Positions 22,401 through 32,615 of a DNA stretch of 33,127 nt are shown here, in pieces; the first letter of the stretch is position 1; every line of letters begins with the position of its first letter. Origin of the DNA: Saprolegnia diclina VS20 (lineage: Eukaryota; Oomycota; Saprolegniomycetes; Saprolegniales; Saprolegniaceae); contig NW_008246071.1 in NCBI RefSeq assembly GCF_000281045.1, positions 31,588 to 64,714 of the forward strand, read 5' to 3'. The notes beneath the pieces were generated by a model, which had not been told where the DNA came from, did no database searches, and saw only the letters and a program-made list of their open reading frames with translations. The position numbers were made by a program, and so were the translations under genes.

Positions 22401-25400
22401 TTCTCAGCGGTGACCGCCATCTGTATTTCCCACCGCCGCTTCCGCCACAGCACCGCGCTGCGAGCTTTGACTGCACCATACTCGAAACAGCTGCGTTGAG
22501 CGATGCGTCCCCGGCGATCGTGACGTCATGCAGCATCCTCAGCCTCAATGATACCGTCGTTCCGTGGACGGCGCTCGTCGACGCGTGGTTTGCACAGCAG
22601 GGCAGCGTGCTTCCGCCTGGATTCGTGGCGCTCGCCAAGCCTATGGTGCTCCACTGCCTCGGCGCGTGTACGCTGCCTCAATTGCAGCTGACGACGCCGT
22701 CGGTTCCGGTATCGCAGGTGGTCGCGAATGTTCTCAAGCTCTTGACTGCCATGTTTGGCTCGCTTGTGCACGATGGCGCGTCGATTTGGCCGCTCTCACC
22801 GACCGTGACGGGCCAGCTGGTTTTTTTGCTGGTGCTCTGGGGCACAGGCGCGCACTTGACTAGCGAGCGCCGACGCGACCTTCAAGCGTTTGCCCTCGGT
22901 GTTGCCAATATGCCACCGATCGTGGTCGACGCCAATGGTCTTGTGCACCAGTTTCCGCAGCTGCCGCACGAGACGCAACCAACGTTTTTTGAGATCGTGT
23001 TTAGCGCGCGGGACCATGCATTTGGGCTCACGAGCGCGTGCCAGGAGACGACGCTCGCGCTCCAGCGGGTTGCCAGCGCTGTGATTGTACCGACGGCCCA
23101 AATTCGGTTTGCGTACTGCACCTTTCAAGTGCTTCAGAAATGGAGCGCCACCAGATCGATGCTTTTCCTTGGTGGACGTGGCGTCGGGAAGAGCACCCTT
23201 CTCTCGGTTCTGCCGCGCCTCGTTCGCGGCCACAAGACGCGCGTGTGGAGTCGCGCCAGCACCGAGCATCGCTATGTGTCGCTTTTGCACCGGATCTTGC
23301 ACCAAACGAGCGACGACAAGTACGTCTTTCTCGATGACGTCAACTGTTACGGTCCGAGTTTGGAGCTCCTTCGGTGTGTGCTGAGCCACAAGCGGCTTTT
23401 CGACGCCGTTCGGAGCCAGTGGACGCGGCTTCAGATCGCGTTCTGCGGGACCATGTCGCTGGCCCACAATGCGCCACTGTCACTGGCCGAGCAGCGCTGC
23501 CTGCGACCGTATTTCCTCCTGCGTCTCACGGATCCTGACGCGACAGAGCTCGCAGCAATCCATAGCGCAATCGTGCAAGAGCGCCTTGGGCGTCCGCTCG
23601 CGCCTAGCGAGCACTGGATCGTCCGAACGACAGTCACCGCGGTGCTGTCGCTGTCGAGCAAGCCCGCGAATCGCATTCTTCTCTCGCCGACCATCACCGC
23701 CGACGTGATACGCAGCACGCTGCGCGGTGAGGTGCCCAACGAAGCACTGACGCACGCTCGCTGGCTTCGCGAGATGCACAGTGCGATGTATAGCGCATTT
23801 GCGTCCGAGACGGAGCGCACCGACTGGCTCCAGCAATTCAAAGCTGATATCCCGTCTCACACGACCCCTCCCGAGTTTGACTCGGATGCAAGCTTTTTGC
23901 CACTGGTACGTACGTTGCCGCTACCGACGGCTGTGCTGGACGCCGCCGAGAGGTCGGCAGAGACAGCCTTTGATGCTCTCCGCGCGTTCCTGCTGTCGAG
24001 CTTGAAGCCCACGGCTGTTGACATGGAGTGGACCGCGCGGTTGAGTCCGCCGCTCATATGGCACTACGTCCAACTCTGCGCCATACTGGAAGCGCACCGT
24101 CATGTCATGTGCATTGGCTCTGGCGAGCTCGTCGCTGCGTACATGCCCCTACTGCCCCACGTTGTTCGCACGTGCAGCCAGCCGCCGCCCATCGTCTTGG
24201 CAGACTTGACGTCGGACGGTATGTGACGACTCTACGCGTGCAGTCCTTAGTGTTCAAGCATGTAGAAGACGTCGTGGCGCACCTTGCGTCGTTGCTTTTG
24301 GCGACCGGTATCCACGACGAACGACGCATCTTGTGCGCGACAGAGGCCGACTGGACGCAGTGGCCGCGCGTGGCGCTCTTTGTACACGGTAGAGCGTCAT
24401 AAACACTCGCTTGTCGCACGACATACTCTATAGATATTCTCGACGGTAACCACTCGCAGCTGGCGCGGTCCGTGGTCCTTCAGCACGTTGTCGCGACGCC
24501 TCTCTCGAGCGCGTCGCATGTCGACATCCTCGACGCTTTCATGCGGCGCGTGCAGCGCCACCTCACACTCGTTCTCTGGGGCTCCTCCGCGTCCATCGCA
24601 CCACTACTCACTCATGCGAGCGCCAACGTCCGCGTCATAGCCCTTCAGTCGCCGCATCGACACGAAGCCGACTTGCTATTGGCGGCCAAAGGGACCATGA
24701 CACACCTACGCGACGCGCACCCTGACCTTGGTCTCTCGCTCAGTGACTGCGACCACTTGGCCACGATCAGTGTCCAAGTGCACGCGAGCGTCGCGTCGCC
24801 GACCAAGAGCCTCGGGCATCTCCTCGAGACCTTTGTGCATATCATGGCGTACAAAGCCTCCAAAATGGCCGATGTTCGCATCGAGTCGGTCACGCAACTC
24901 TTGACGTGGCTCGATACGCTCAAAGCGCAGTGCCACGACGCCACCGAGCGGCTCGAGCAGCTTGAGACGGCGTTTGTCGCAGCCCAAGATCGGCGCGAGG
25001 CCGCGGAAGCGTCTTTGGGCCCGATGCAAGCCCAGCTGACTGCGTCCAAGGGCTTGAACGAGCGGTTGGCAGAGAAGTTGCGAGCGCTGCAAGAAGCCTT
25101 TGGCTCAGACAAGCACGCAATGGAAGCCATCGAACGGCAAATTCGAGCCGAACGCAAGGTTCTCAACAGTCTGCTGCTCCCGGCGTTCACGCTGGCCGAC
25201 CGGCAAAAACTTGCAGACGAGTGGCGTCACGTCACAGCCTGTCGCCACTTGCTAGCCGCGATGTGTCGGGTCCATGGCGTTGACGACCACAACGTGGAGG
25301 CGGCCTGTCGCCTTGTGGAGAACCCAAACACGCGCATGGAACTTCTTGCGATGCGATTATCTGCAGAGAGCGCAACGCAGCCGTTCGGGTTCACGGCAGC

Positions 25401-28400
25401 AGACATCCCGACGCTGCACACGTTGCACCCGGCGCTCGCGGTTCTCGGTCGCGCCCTCCTCTATCAGCGCGACGCGGCGAGTGCTGATGCACAGGTGACG
25501 CGCCTCTCGGGTGCCAACGCGCGCCGCACGAGCGACATCGAGCAGGTGCGCACCGAGCTCAAGGAGCTTCACGCGTCCATGGCATTGCTCGAAGCCTCGA
25601 TACTTCGCACGGGAAATGGCGTCGCCTCGGACACGCAGGCGCTTGGAGAGCTGGCGACGGCCATGGAAGCTACCGAGGCAAATGTGGACAATCTCGCGCC
25701 GCTTTTGAGCTACCTCGACCGTCTCCAAGCTCTTATCCGAAGCACGTACTTTGCGCAGCGCTACGCGACGCACTTGACGTCTGAGGGCGCCGCACTCTTC
25801 ACTTCGGCTATGGTCGCGTACCTCGGTCCGCTCGATACGGCGGAGCGAGCGCGCTTGATACAGTCGTGGTCCCTTGTCTTCACAAGCAACAACTATGTCC
25901 TCCCACTGGAGCTCGGTATTGTGCAGGACAGCGCCGTCGCGCTCTACTCGACCCTCGAGGCAAGCATCTGCGTCCCAAACATGGACAAGCGGCTTCAGCA
26001 TGGCCTCGCGATCGCCGACTGGTCACAGACGTGTCCGCTTCTCGTCGACCCGAACGGCGCAGCCGAAAGCTACATGGTGGCCTTCTTCCAGCGCATGACG
26101 AGCGCGACGCCGGCCGTGACGTACTCTGTCTACTCGACGAGCGACGCCAATCTGCTGCAGTGCCTCGACGTCGCACGCAAGGCGTCCAAGGTCGTCTTGC
26201 TCACGCATTACTCAACGAACGTGTCGGACGCGCGCTTCCGGCAGTTGCTCCCGTACCTCCGCGTGACGCGTCGCCCGCTCCTGGACGCGGCGCGCGGCCT
26301 CCCGCTCTTGTCACACAGCGGCTCGACCAAGCTGCTGCAGCCGACAACCGCACCAAGCCGGCGTGCGCGGTCGTCCTCGATGCCCGACCTCCGTTTTGTC
26401 GGTACGTTCCAGGTGTACGTCATTCTGAGTCCGCTGGACAACGTCGCCGACCTCTCGCAGCTCCAAAAGGCGCACTTCAATCTCATCGATTTCCAAGTCC
26501 CTCGGAAGGAACTAGAGAGGCGAAAACGCCGAACCCTCCACGCTCTCCTGGCCCCCAACGACGTCAAAGCCAACGACGACCAGGCGACGCTTGCACTCAA
26601 GGCCCAGGCGCAGCTGCGCAAGATGCAGGACGACGCGGTCGCTAAGCTCCTCGAAGGCGTCTCAACCCTCGACTCGGACGCCCTCCTAAAGCTCCTCACG
26701 CACCTCGAACAGAAAGACCGTGTTTTGCGGTCGCGGGTCAGCCGACTCCAGACTTCGATCGCGCCACCCGATGCGTTAACCAACGCAGCGCGCACACTGG
26801 CGTCGCTTCAGGAGGCGCTCCAGACACTCGCACCCCTGGACTCGCTGGCCATGCCGCGAGGCAAGTACATGCAAGTGCTTCTCGAAAAGATGCTGCATCG
26901 TGTGCTCCGCGTGTCGTCCAGCGACATGGAGTCGGTTCTCCTCGATGTGCTCGCCCGCGTCCTGGCGCATGTCGCCCGGCGCGTCGCGAGCGAGCACCTG
27001 GATGCACTCTATACGCTGATTGCACTGCTGCAGAGCGTCGAGACACCCACCGAGGTCCTGCGCTGGGTGCGGTTCCTCGCGTCGCCCGCGGCTCATGTCG
27101 CGCAGGCGGAGAAGGCGGTCGTGACCCAGTATTGCCGACGCGCCTCTGACATGCGAGGACCGAACGCCTCGATGGGGCATGTGCACCGCCTTCGGCGCCT
27201 CCGCAGCACGATCGCTGTGCCCGACCATGCAACGCACGACGATTCGCGCAGTCTCCACGGCCTCTCGCTGCCGCAGCTGCTGCCTGCCGCGCTGCCGCCA
27301 CCGCACGCTCTAATCTCATCTGGCTTTCTATCGCAAGAGATGTACGAGGGCCTCGCGTTTCTAGAGGCCCATATGCACGAGCTACGGGGCCTGAGCGATG
27401 CCATTCAAGCCGACCCGACGCCATGGCGGCAGAGTCTGGTGAGCGCTCTCGAAAGCGAGCACAGCGTTCTTCTGTGGCCAGCACCGTGGACTTCGCGCTT
27501 GGCGCCGCCCCTTGTGTCGCTTTTGTGCACCAAATGCCTTTGCCCCGAGCTCGTTTCGATTGCATTGACGAGGCTCAAAGCCACCGCGCTCAAGGCCCTT
27601 CTTCCCGGTGGCATTTCGCTCCACGAAACCATTTGCACGCCGTATGTGGTCCTTGTTGCGCCCAACGACGCGCCGCTGCCCCAGCACGTGCACGAGCTCG
27701 ATCTAAACTTGGCGTCACGGATCATCTTTCAACCGCGCACCGCCGCCGCGACGCTCGCCGCGGCCCTCGCCAGCGTACGATTCCATGTGTTCAATGTATG
27801 GTTACATTGGTTTCACGTAGGACACGAGCCTTGTCGTGCAGATCAGTTGTGCGGACGACGCCGACGCACTCCTGGAGATCCTGAAAGCACACACGCTACT
27901 GCACCCTGTCTTCATCCTCGTCGACGCGCTGCTCTTGCCAGAGCTACCACGCGCTCTTCTGTATCAATCGCAGATCGTGCGGCTGCCCATCACGCCTATG
28001 GTGGCGGCGGACGCGCCGAGCCCTCGGCTGATAGTGCACGAATCGCACTTGCACCACTCGGCGGCCGAGACACTTGCCCGCAAGATGCCGCGGCTCCATG
28101 CATGCGCCGTCGAGAAGAGCGAGGCGATGGCCGTTGGGTGGACGCAGTTTGTTGCCCGCGACTACCACCTCGAGGAAGCCGTCGCCACCTTGCAGCAGCT
28201 CTGTGAGGCAAGTGCCAACGACGCGGATGCCGTGGCCTCGGCGATCCAAGGTGGCGTGTACGGCGCCGATATGATTCCGCGTGATATGGCGGCCGCCACA
28301 TTCCTTCTCACGGAGCCCGTGCCACGTCCACGAGATGTCAGCTTGTACTTGCGCAACGCCACGCACGCGCGTCACTCGCTGCGCTCCCAGAAGCACCTGC

Positions 28401-29314
28401 GTCGACTTACGGCGCCGCTCGAGCACGCGCCTTCGTCGTCGCTGGAAATGGTCAAGGCGATGCTGACGACCTATTTGCGACGATTCCAAGAGATCGCCAT
28501 GCCAACGCGGTCGACCAAACCCGTCGTTGGGCACCGCGGCGTCGGGATGGCCGCCCTCGACGCGGTGTTTCACCGCCTCAAAGCCGACAGCTCGGCCTTC
28601 TACCACCTCCTCTTGACGTTCCTCTCGGGCGTGAACGAGTCGGCGCTGCCGTACCTCGACCTCCATGTGCTGCCGCCGTCGTGGCTTGGGCTCCCCGAGA
28701 CGACGCACCTCTTGCCCGTGCGCCTCCATGCGCTTGTCGCGCAGCTCGACCGGCGCTGCGACTACCTGCACTTTCTTGGTCACCCGTCGGCGCAATCGGT
28801 CGACGTGGGCTTGACGCTGCACCTGCGTGACGTCCTCGGCCACATTCGGCTCGTGTACTCCGATGCGCTCGGCTGCTGCGTGACGGCGCTTCGCCTCGCC
28901 TTGCGCGCGAGCTGCTCAAAGGACGAGAGCGTCGGCGGCGTCGCGCAAGACGCTGCGCAACATCCGTGCGGCCTCGTGGTTGACAGCCTCTGGCTCTTCT
29001 ACGGCTCGGCGTTCGCCAAGGTCCCAACGGCCCGCCTCGTCTGGGAGCAAAACCCGAGCGAGAGCCAAAGTCGCGAGCTTTCGCTTGCGTTCTATGGGCT
29101 GTGGCTCCTCCGGCACGTCGGCGAGGCCCCGTGGGGCGACCCTCGCGTCTTTACGTGTATACAAGAGAGCGTGGGCGTGGCGCCGAGCGACTGCAACGCG
29201 CTCTTTGGAGACGACGTGGGCGTGGATATGGTCGTCGAGTATGGCACGCTGCTGGCGCCAGCGCTGCCCGAGCTCCCGGACGTGGTCACGCTGCTGCAGC
29301 CAAGTCGACAATAG
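16477..29314 (+). CDS. Divergent dynein heavy chain with degenerate AAA1
   Basis: Fifteen exons, about 4,079 residues: 16477-16672, 16716-16799, 16844-17044, 17091-17235, 17276-17357, 17402-17470, 17518-18249, 18291-18689, 18731-18908, 18950-21546, 21592-22020, 22064-24218, 24251-24388, 24434-27774, 27821-29314; introns about 40-47 nt. The intron 24219-24250 (32 nt) is least certain. Dynein signs: an N-terminal tail block (FDLEAWLREKAIFDKI), the linker (PRLCFLSDADLWALVTRK near 1125), six AAA-sized units, a coiled-coil stalk pair flanking a small head (about 2617-2890), and AAA5 PLLVDPNG near 3003. P-loops are intact in AAA2 (GPAGAGKS, 1713) and AAA3 (GGRGVGKS, 2074; FLDDVN). AAA1 reads AQHGSGKR with CVTDVF in place of CFDEFN and no MNPGY; AAA4 reads IGSGELVAAY. 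It is probably axonemal; DNHD1-like non-motor dyneins are an alternative. Confidence 0.85.
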
Positions 29315-29366
29315 TACGCATAGCAATATATTGGGTCGCGGGTTAGCGGCAATTATGTGGATGCGT

Positions 29367-29675
29367 TTACCGGCCGTACTTTTGGAATTCCCACTCGCGG
29401 TTGTCGAGCGGGCAGACCTGTCGCGTCTTGAGCCAGCGGCTAATGCAGTGGAAGTGGAAGGCGTGGTTGCACACGCCCCAGGCGACCGTGCACTCCTCGC
29501 TCGTTGCCGAGGCCTGGTTGGCCTGGCACTCAATGCAGAGGTCCATGATGTGGTTGCGGCAGATGGCGCAGTTGTCGACGACGATGTCCCAGCTCCAGAG
29601 CGCAACCGCGTTCCACTTCTTGATCTCGAAGCGCTTCGGCTCGTCCACGTCCGCAGCCTTCTTCTCTTCTTCCAT
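29367..29675 (-). CDS. RBX1: RING-box protein RBX1
   Basis: Single exon, 102 residues (human RBX1 has 108). RBX1 is the RING subunit of cullin-RING ubiquitin ligases; it binds the cullin C-terminus and recruits the E2 enzyme and NEDD8. The N-terminal strand [18 protein letters not shown] inserts into cullin. The RING-H2 zinc ligands are all present: C36, C39, C47, C50, C62, C69, H71, H74, H76, C77, C88, D91, with the diagnostic final Asp. The ATG at 29675 is chosen over the in-frame extension to 29747, which crosses the promoter palindrome and is not family-like. It is convergent with the dynein-like gene, leaving 52 bp between stops. Conservation is extreme, so the identification is secure. 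Confidence 0.97.
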   Translation of the reverse strand: MEEEKKAADVDEPKRFEIKKWNAVALWSWDIVVDNCAICRNHIMDLCIECQANQASATSEECTVAWGVCNHAFHFHCISRWLKTRQVCPLDNREWEFQKYGR

Positions 29676-30486
29676 CGCCGTTCGAAAATACCAAGTCTGT
29701 GAGGGTTTGTTGGCCGGACCCTGTATCCGGATTCCGGATACGACCAAGGGCCAACTGCGTTAAGCATGGACGTTGGATCACACACGTGGAGCTGGCGTTC
29801 ATGCGAGGGGGCCGTTGATTCAAGAGAGAAGGGTCCCCTCTCGTGCGCAGCCGAGTGGCGCTGGTACCATAAGTCCTCTTGACGCCACACAGCCGCCATA
29901 TCTTGCGTATGGCCAATCGTACGTGTGGAAACCAGCATTTTTCAATACTTTTACCCAATCAAATACGGCATTTTGTTGTGTCAAGCTCCCTCCGGTGAGT
30001 GTTGGTGATCGCGTGGGAGGGGGCGCACCGTCGGATATGTGCAGCACAGTCGAGTTAAGTTATGCTGCACTCGGATCACTGCGATAACATGGGCGGATGT
30101 AACAACACGGCTTCGTCCGCCGTATCCATAGACGTACGTATACTCTGCGGTCCTCGTCTTCTTATTCTGCAATGAGCCCCACTTGCCATCCAGCCGATGG
30201 AGTGTGCTGAGCAGATAGTACTATGCGAACCGCCGCATCAACGCGTTCCGTCGGCTATCTCATTCTCAGTGGCTGTAGGTCAGTCTGTGGCTCCAGGGAT
30301 ATCCTTCGTCACTTCCTCGCCTCGGATTGGTGGAGCGTGAGAGTGACGAGCCAATCACATTATTTGACGCCAAGATTCCCTCGCAAATGCGCACCACGCA
30401 ACCACGCAACGATCATTGTCGAACACGATCGACTGTCCATCGAAGCGTCCAAGCACCGACTTTCCAACACAAACCATTTTGCAAAG
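29676..30486. other. Intergenic region between RBX1 and GFA genes
   Basis: This 811-bp stretch lies between divergent starts. No gene is supported. It holds the TATCCGGAT palindrome near RBX1, CCAAT motifs at 29913-29917 and 29955-29959, an inverted CCAAT pair (30326-30330 on the minus strand, 30351-30355 on the plus strand) about 130-160 nt before the GFA ATG, and CCATTTTGC at about 30476, a likely initiator for the GFA gene. Confidence 0.5.
29723..29741. promoter_or_regulatory. Perfect inverted repeat of TATCCGG-type motif
   Basis: GTATCCGG-ATT-CCGGATAC is a perfect 8-nt inverted repeat with a 3-nt centre, 48 nt upstream of the RBX1 ATG. The same TATCCGGA core recurs singly upstream of other genes in the window (3333, 3447, 32570; ATCCGGA at 16446). 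It is probably a transcription-factor binding site, by position and recurrence. Confidence 0.5.
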
Positions 30487-31101
30487 ATGTACTCGGAGCT
30501 TCTCGCGGCGGCCACCGTCGGCCTTCTGGGCGCTGTTACGCTCACGTACAAGCGCACGCACTCGCCGCCGTTGCGCGCCGCCATTGCCTGTGCCTGCGGG
30601 CAGGTCCAAGGCCGCGTGGACGCGCCGGCTGCAACGCGCACGGTGTGCTATTGCACCGACTGCAACACCTTTGCCACCAAAGTGTCCAAGACGAACGCAC
30701 CGCCATTGGACGCGAGCGGTGGCACCGAAATCCTCCAGCTCTTCCCCGCCGACATCACCTTTAGCCACGGCGCCGAGCACCTAAAGGCCGGTATTCTATC
30801 GGCCGAAACAGCAACCCTCCGCGTCTTTGCGTCGTGCTGCGGTACGCCCATGTACAACACGATGCAAGGAGCAGCGTTCGCCGGTCTTCTCGCGTCCGTG
30901 CTCCAAGACAAGGCGATGCCGCTACCCCCGATTCAATTTCGCATCTTTGCGCGGTCGGCGACAGGGCCGGTCCCAGACGCACCAGCGGCCGCGCGTGTGG
31001 TCTCGGTGCGCTTCGTTCTCAACTTTATGGTACGCTCAGCCGTGTACCGCTGCCGTGCATCACCCGCACCGGTCGAGTTGACGCCCCGCGTTCTCTTGTG
31101 A
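30487..31101 (+). CDS. GFA-domain zinc protein
   Basis: One exon as drawn, 204 residues. After a short hydrophobic N-terminus (ELLAAATVGLLGAVTL), the GFA/CENP-V-type zinc fold appears: CACGQVQGRV, CYCTDCNTF, and later CCGTPMYNT supply the conserved cysteines. Founders of the family were described as glutathione-dependent formaldehyde-activating enzymes; most members have no proven substrate. The hydrophobic start suggests membrane association or organelle targeting. The ATG at 30487 is preferred over the in-frame ORF start at 30223 because an initiator-like CCATTTTGC and CCAAT boxes lie just upstream and the extra residues look random. A donor (GTACGC at 31030) could splice to AG near 31102-31105, giving a tail SNERGSSRRLF instead of the drawn end. 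The 3' end is therefore uncertain. Confidence 0.8.
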   Translation: MYSELLAAATVGLLGAVTLTYKRTHSPPLRAAIACACGQVQGRVDAPAATRTVCYCTDCNTFATKVSKTNAPPLDASGGTEILQLFPADITFSHGAEHLKAGILSAETATLRVFASCCGTPMYNTMQGAAFAGLLASVLQDKAMPLPPIQFRIFARSATGPVPDAPAAARVVSVRFVLNFMVRSAVYRCRASPAPVELTPRVLL

Positions 31102-31474
31102 GCAGTCTAACGAACGAGGATCGTCCAGACGACTTTTCCACAACTGGACGTGAAGTTTGTTCGCATTGTCAGTAATATTACTTGCTCCCACAGCATTATT
31201 CATAAACAATTGGTTAAATGCTAGTGCTACGTCCAACTCAACGGCACCGGATTTGACGACGTGGGCCAACGGCTATGAACTAAAAGATCTATACATGTAC
31301 GGCTAGAGTCAGAAACACTCCAAGAATGTAAAGCAAGGCGCTGAGGCTCGTTCCATAGATTTGAAAACGGTGTTATCAACTCAATGAACTTGCTTCAGAG
31401 ATCCAAAAAACCAAAAACCATAAAACCAAATGCAAGGCAACGAGGGGACCGGCTGCCAAAACCAAGAATCTCAC
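31102..31474. other. Intergenic region between convergent genes
   Basis: This 373-bp gap separates the GFA and FAM151-type stops. It is AT-richer than its surroundings and contains a CA/A-rich tract (about 31400-31430, CCAAAAA repeats) that reads as a T-rich tract on the minus strand. No gene is seen. It probably holds both 3' ends. Confidence 0.5.
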
Positions 31475-32299
31475 TCACCACTGGTTGCGTGCCACGAGTT
31501 CGTTCCAACCAGCAAGATCGTAGTACGTGCGGCCACGCAGCGCGGGCGTCGTTTCGAGCGTCGCGTGCAGCCACGTCATCTCGTCTTCCGAGAGCGTGTC
31601 GTTCGACCAAAGCGTGAGCCCATGCGTCGAGTTGGAGTAGACGCGCTCGAGCGCAGACCAACTTTGGCGCACGAGCGACGCCTTGATGGGCAGCGTCGCA
31701 CTGACGTTCACGCCTTGCAACAACTGCAGCATCTCGTCCACCATGGCCGATGTGTACTCGACGCTCGCGGCCGACGTCGTCCAGCCGACACTGAGCTTGT
31801 CGACATCGCAGGCAGCAGCTTGCGCAACGAACTGCGCTGCATCAAAACTGGGTGCAGGAGCTTCGCTGCCGCGCAAGATGTCGGCGTTGAGCCAAATGCG
31901 ACGACGCAAGCTCGCGGATGCGGCCGTGAGGTTGCTGCGCGCCGCCTCGAACGCAGCGCGGGTCTTGAAATCGAGCTTGACGATGCAATTTGAGGCCGAC
32001 GCGCGGGCGAGGAACGTCTCGAGCGTCAAGTCGCTCGTGTTGGCCGGCGGATGGGCCATGATGAGCACGTTCTCGGGGCTGAGCTGCACGTCGGCCTCGA
32101 GAGCGAGCCCTTTCGCGAGCGCATCTGCGAGCTGCGCCTGCGAGTTGACGGCGTGGGCCCAGTGCACGCGCATGGGGTCGGCGCTGCTGGAAGACATTCT
32201 CGGCGAGACAAAGTAAGCGTCGGTGGTCACGTAAAGGAGCGCGAAGATCGAGGTGCTCAAGAGAACAGCCAGGCACCACGCGAGCGCTCGGCGCCGCAT
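31475..32299 (-). CDS. Menorin/FAM151 family membrane protein
   Basis: Single exon, 274 residues. An N-terminal signal anchor (about residues 8-25, LAWCLAVLLSTSIFALLYV) suggests a type II membrane or secreted protein. The rest matches the FAM151/menorin family (DUF2181): VHWAHAVNSQAQLADAL, ALEADV, VLIMAHPPANTSDLTLETF, IVKLDFKT and the end TYYDLAGWNEL. The family is distantly related to glycerophosphodiester phosphodiesterase barrels, and EAD and the AHPP His may be remnants of that active site. Menorin in nematodes guides dendrite branching; a role in an oomycete is unknown. Several NxS/T sites suggest glycosylation. The stop TGA overlaps a strong donor-like GTGAGT, so a further 3' exon is possible but I find no family-like sequence there. 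The ATG at 32299 is preferred over 32410. Confidence 0.88.
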   Translation of the reverse strand: MRRRALAWCLAVLLSTSIFALLYVTTDAYFVSPRMSSSSADPMRVHWAHAVNSQAQLADALAKGLALEADVQLSPENVLIMAHPPANTSDLTLETFLARASASNCIVKLDFKTRAAFEAARSNLTAASASLRRRIWLNADILRGSEAPAPSFDAAQFVAQAAACDVDKLSVGWTTSAASVEYTSAMVDEMLQLLQGVNVSATLPIKASLVRQSWSALERVYSNSTHGLTLWSNDTLSEDEMTWLHATLETTPALRGRTYYDLAGWNELVARNQW

Positions 32300-32615
32300 G
32301 CAGGACTCGCTTATCCGTAGCGCTTTTTTAGCCGGTTCAGAAAATAGATTTCGGGAAAAACATGGATCCTCTCTCGTACCACAGCGTGTACATAGTGAGC
32401 CCATCGACACTGCGTGACAGAGTAGACTAGTGTGCAGGATCGTACTTTTGTACAGCTCATCTGCGATTCCTGTGCGCCGTTTTCAATGCCTTCAATGGCA
32501 CCCAGCGTCGGTAGTCCACCGGAATTTCGTCGTAAAAACGGTAAATCCACTTGGCACGCGTCAGCCATTTATCCGGATGACACGGCTGCTATGCTCACAA
32601 TCCCAAACACGCGCC
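32300..32615. promoter_or_regulatory. Divergent promoter region, FAM151-type and ankyrin-type genes
   Basis: This 316-bp stretch lies between two divergent starts and contains no gene. TATCCGGAT lies at 32570-32578, 38 nt before the ankyrin-type ATG. TTATCCGTA near 32311 is a weaker relative next to the FAM151-type start. GTACTTTTGTAC near 32444 is a small palindrome. Confidence 0.4.

Noticed and set aside
28916-29938. 340-codon minus-strand frame spanning RBX1
   Set aside because: Out of frame with RBX1 and antisense to the last dynein exon; no recognisable motif.
30223-30486. 88-codon N-terminal extension of the GFA protein
   Set aside because: Random-looking sequence containing CCAAT boxes and an initiator-like tract, so more likely promoter and 5' leader.
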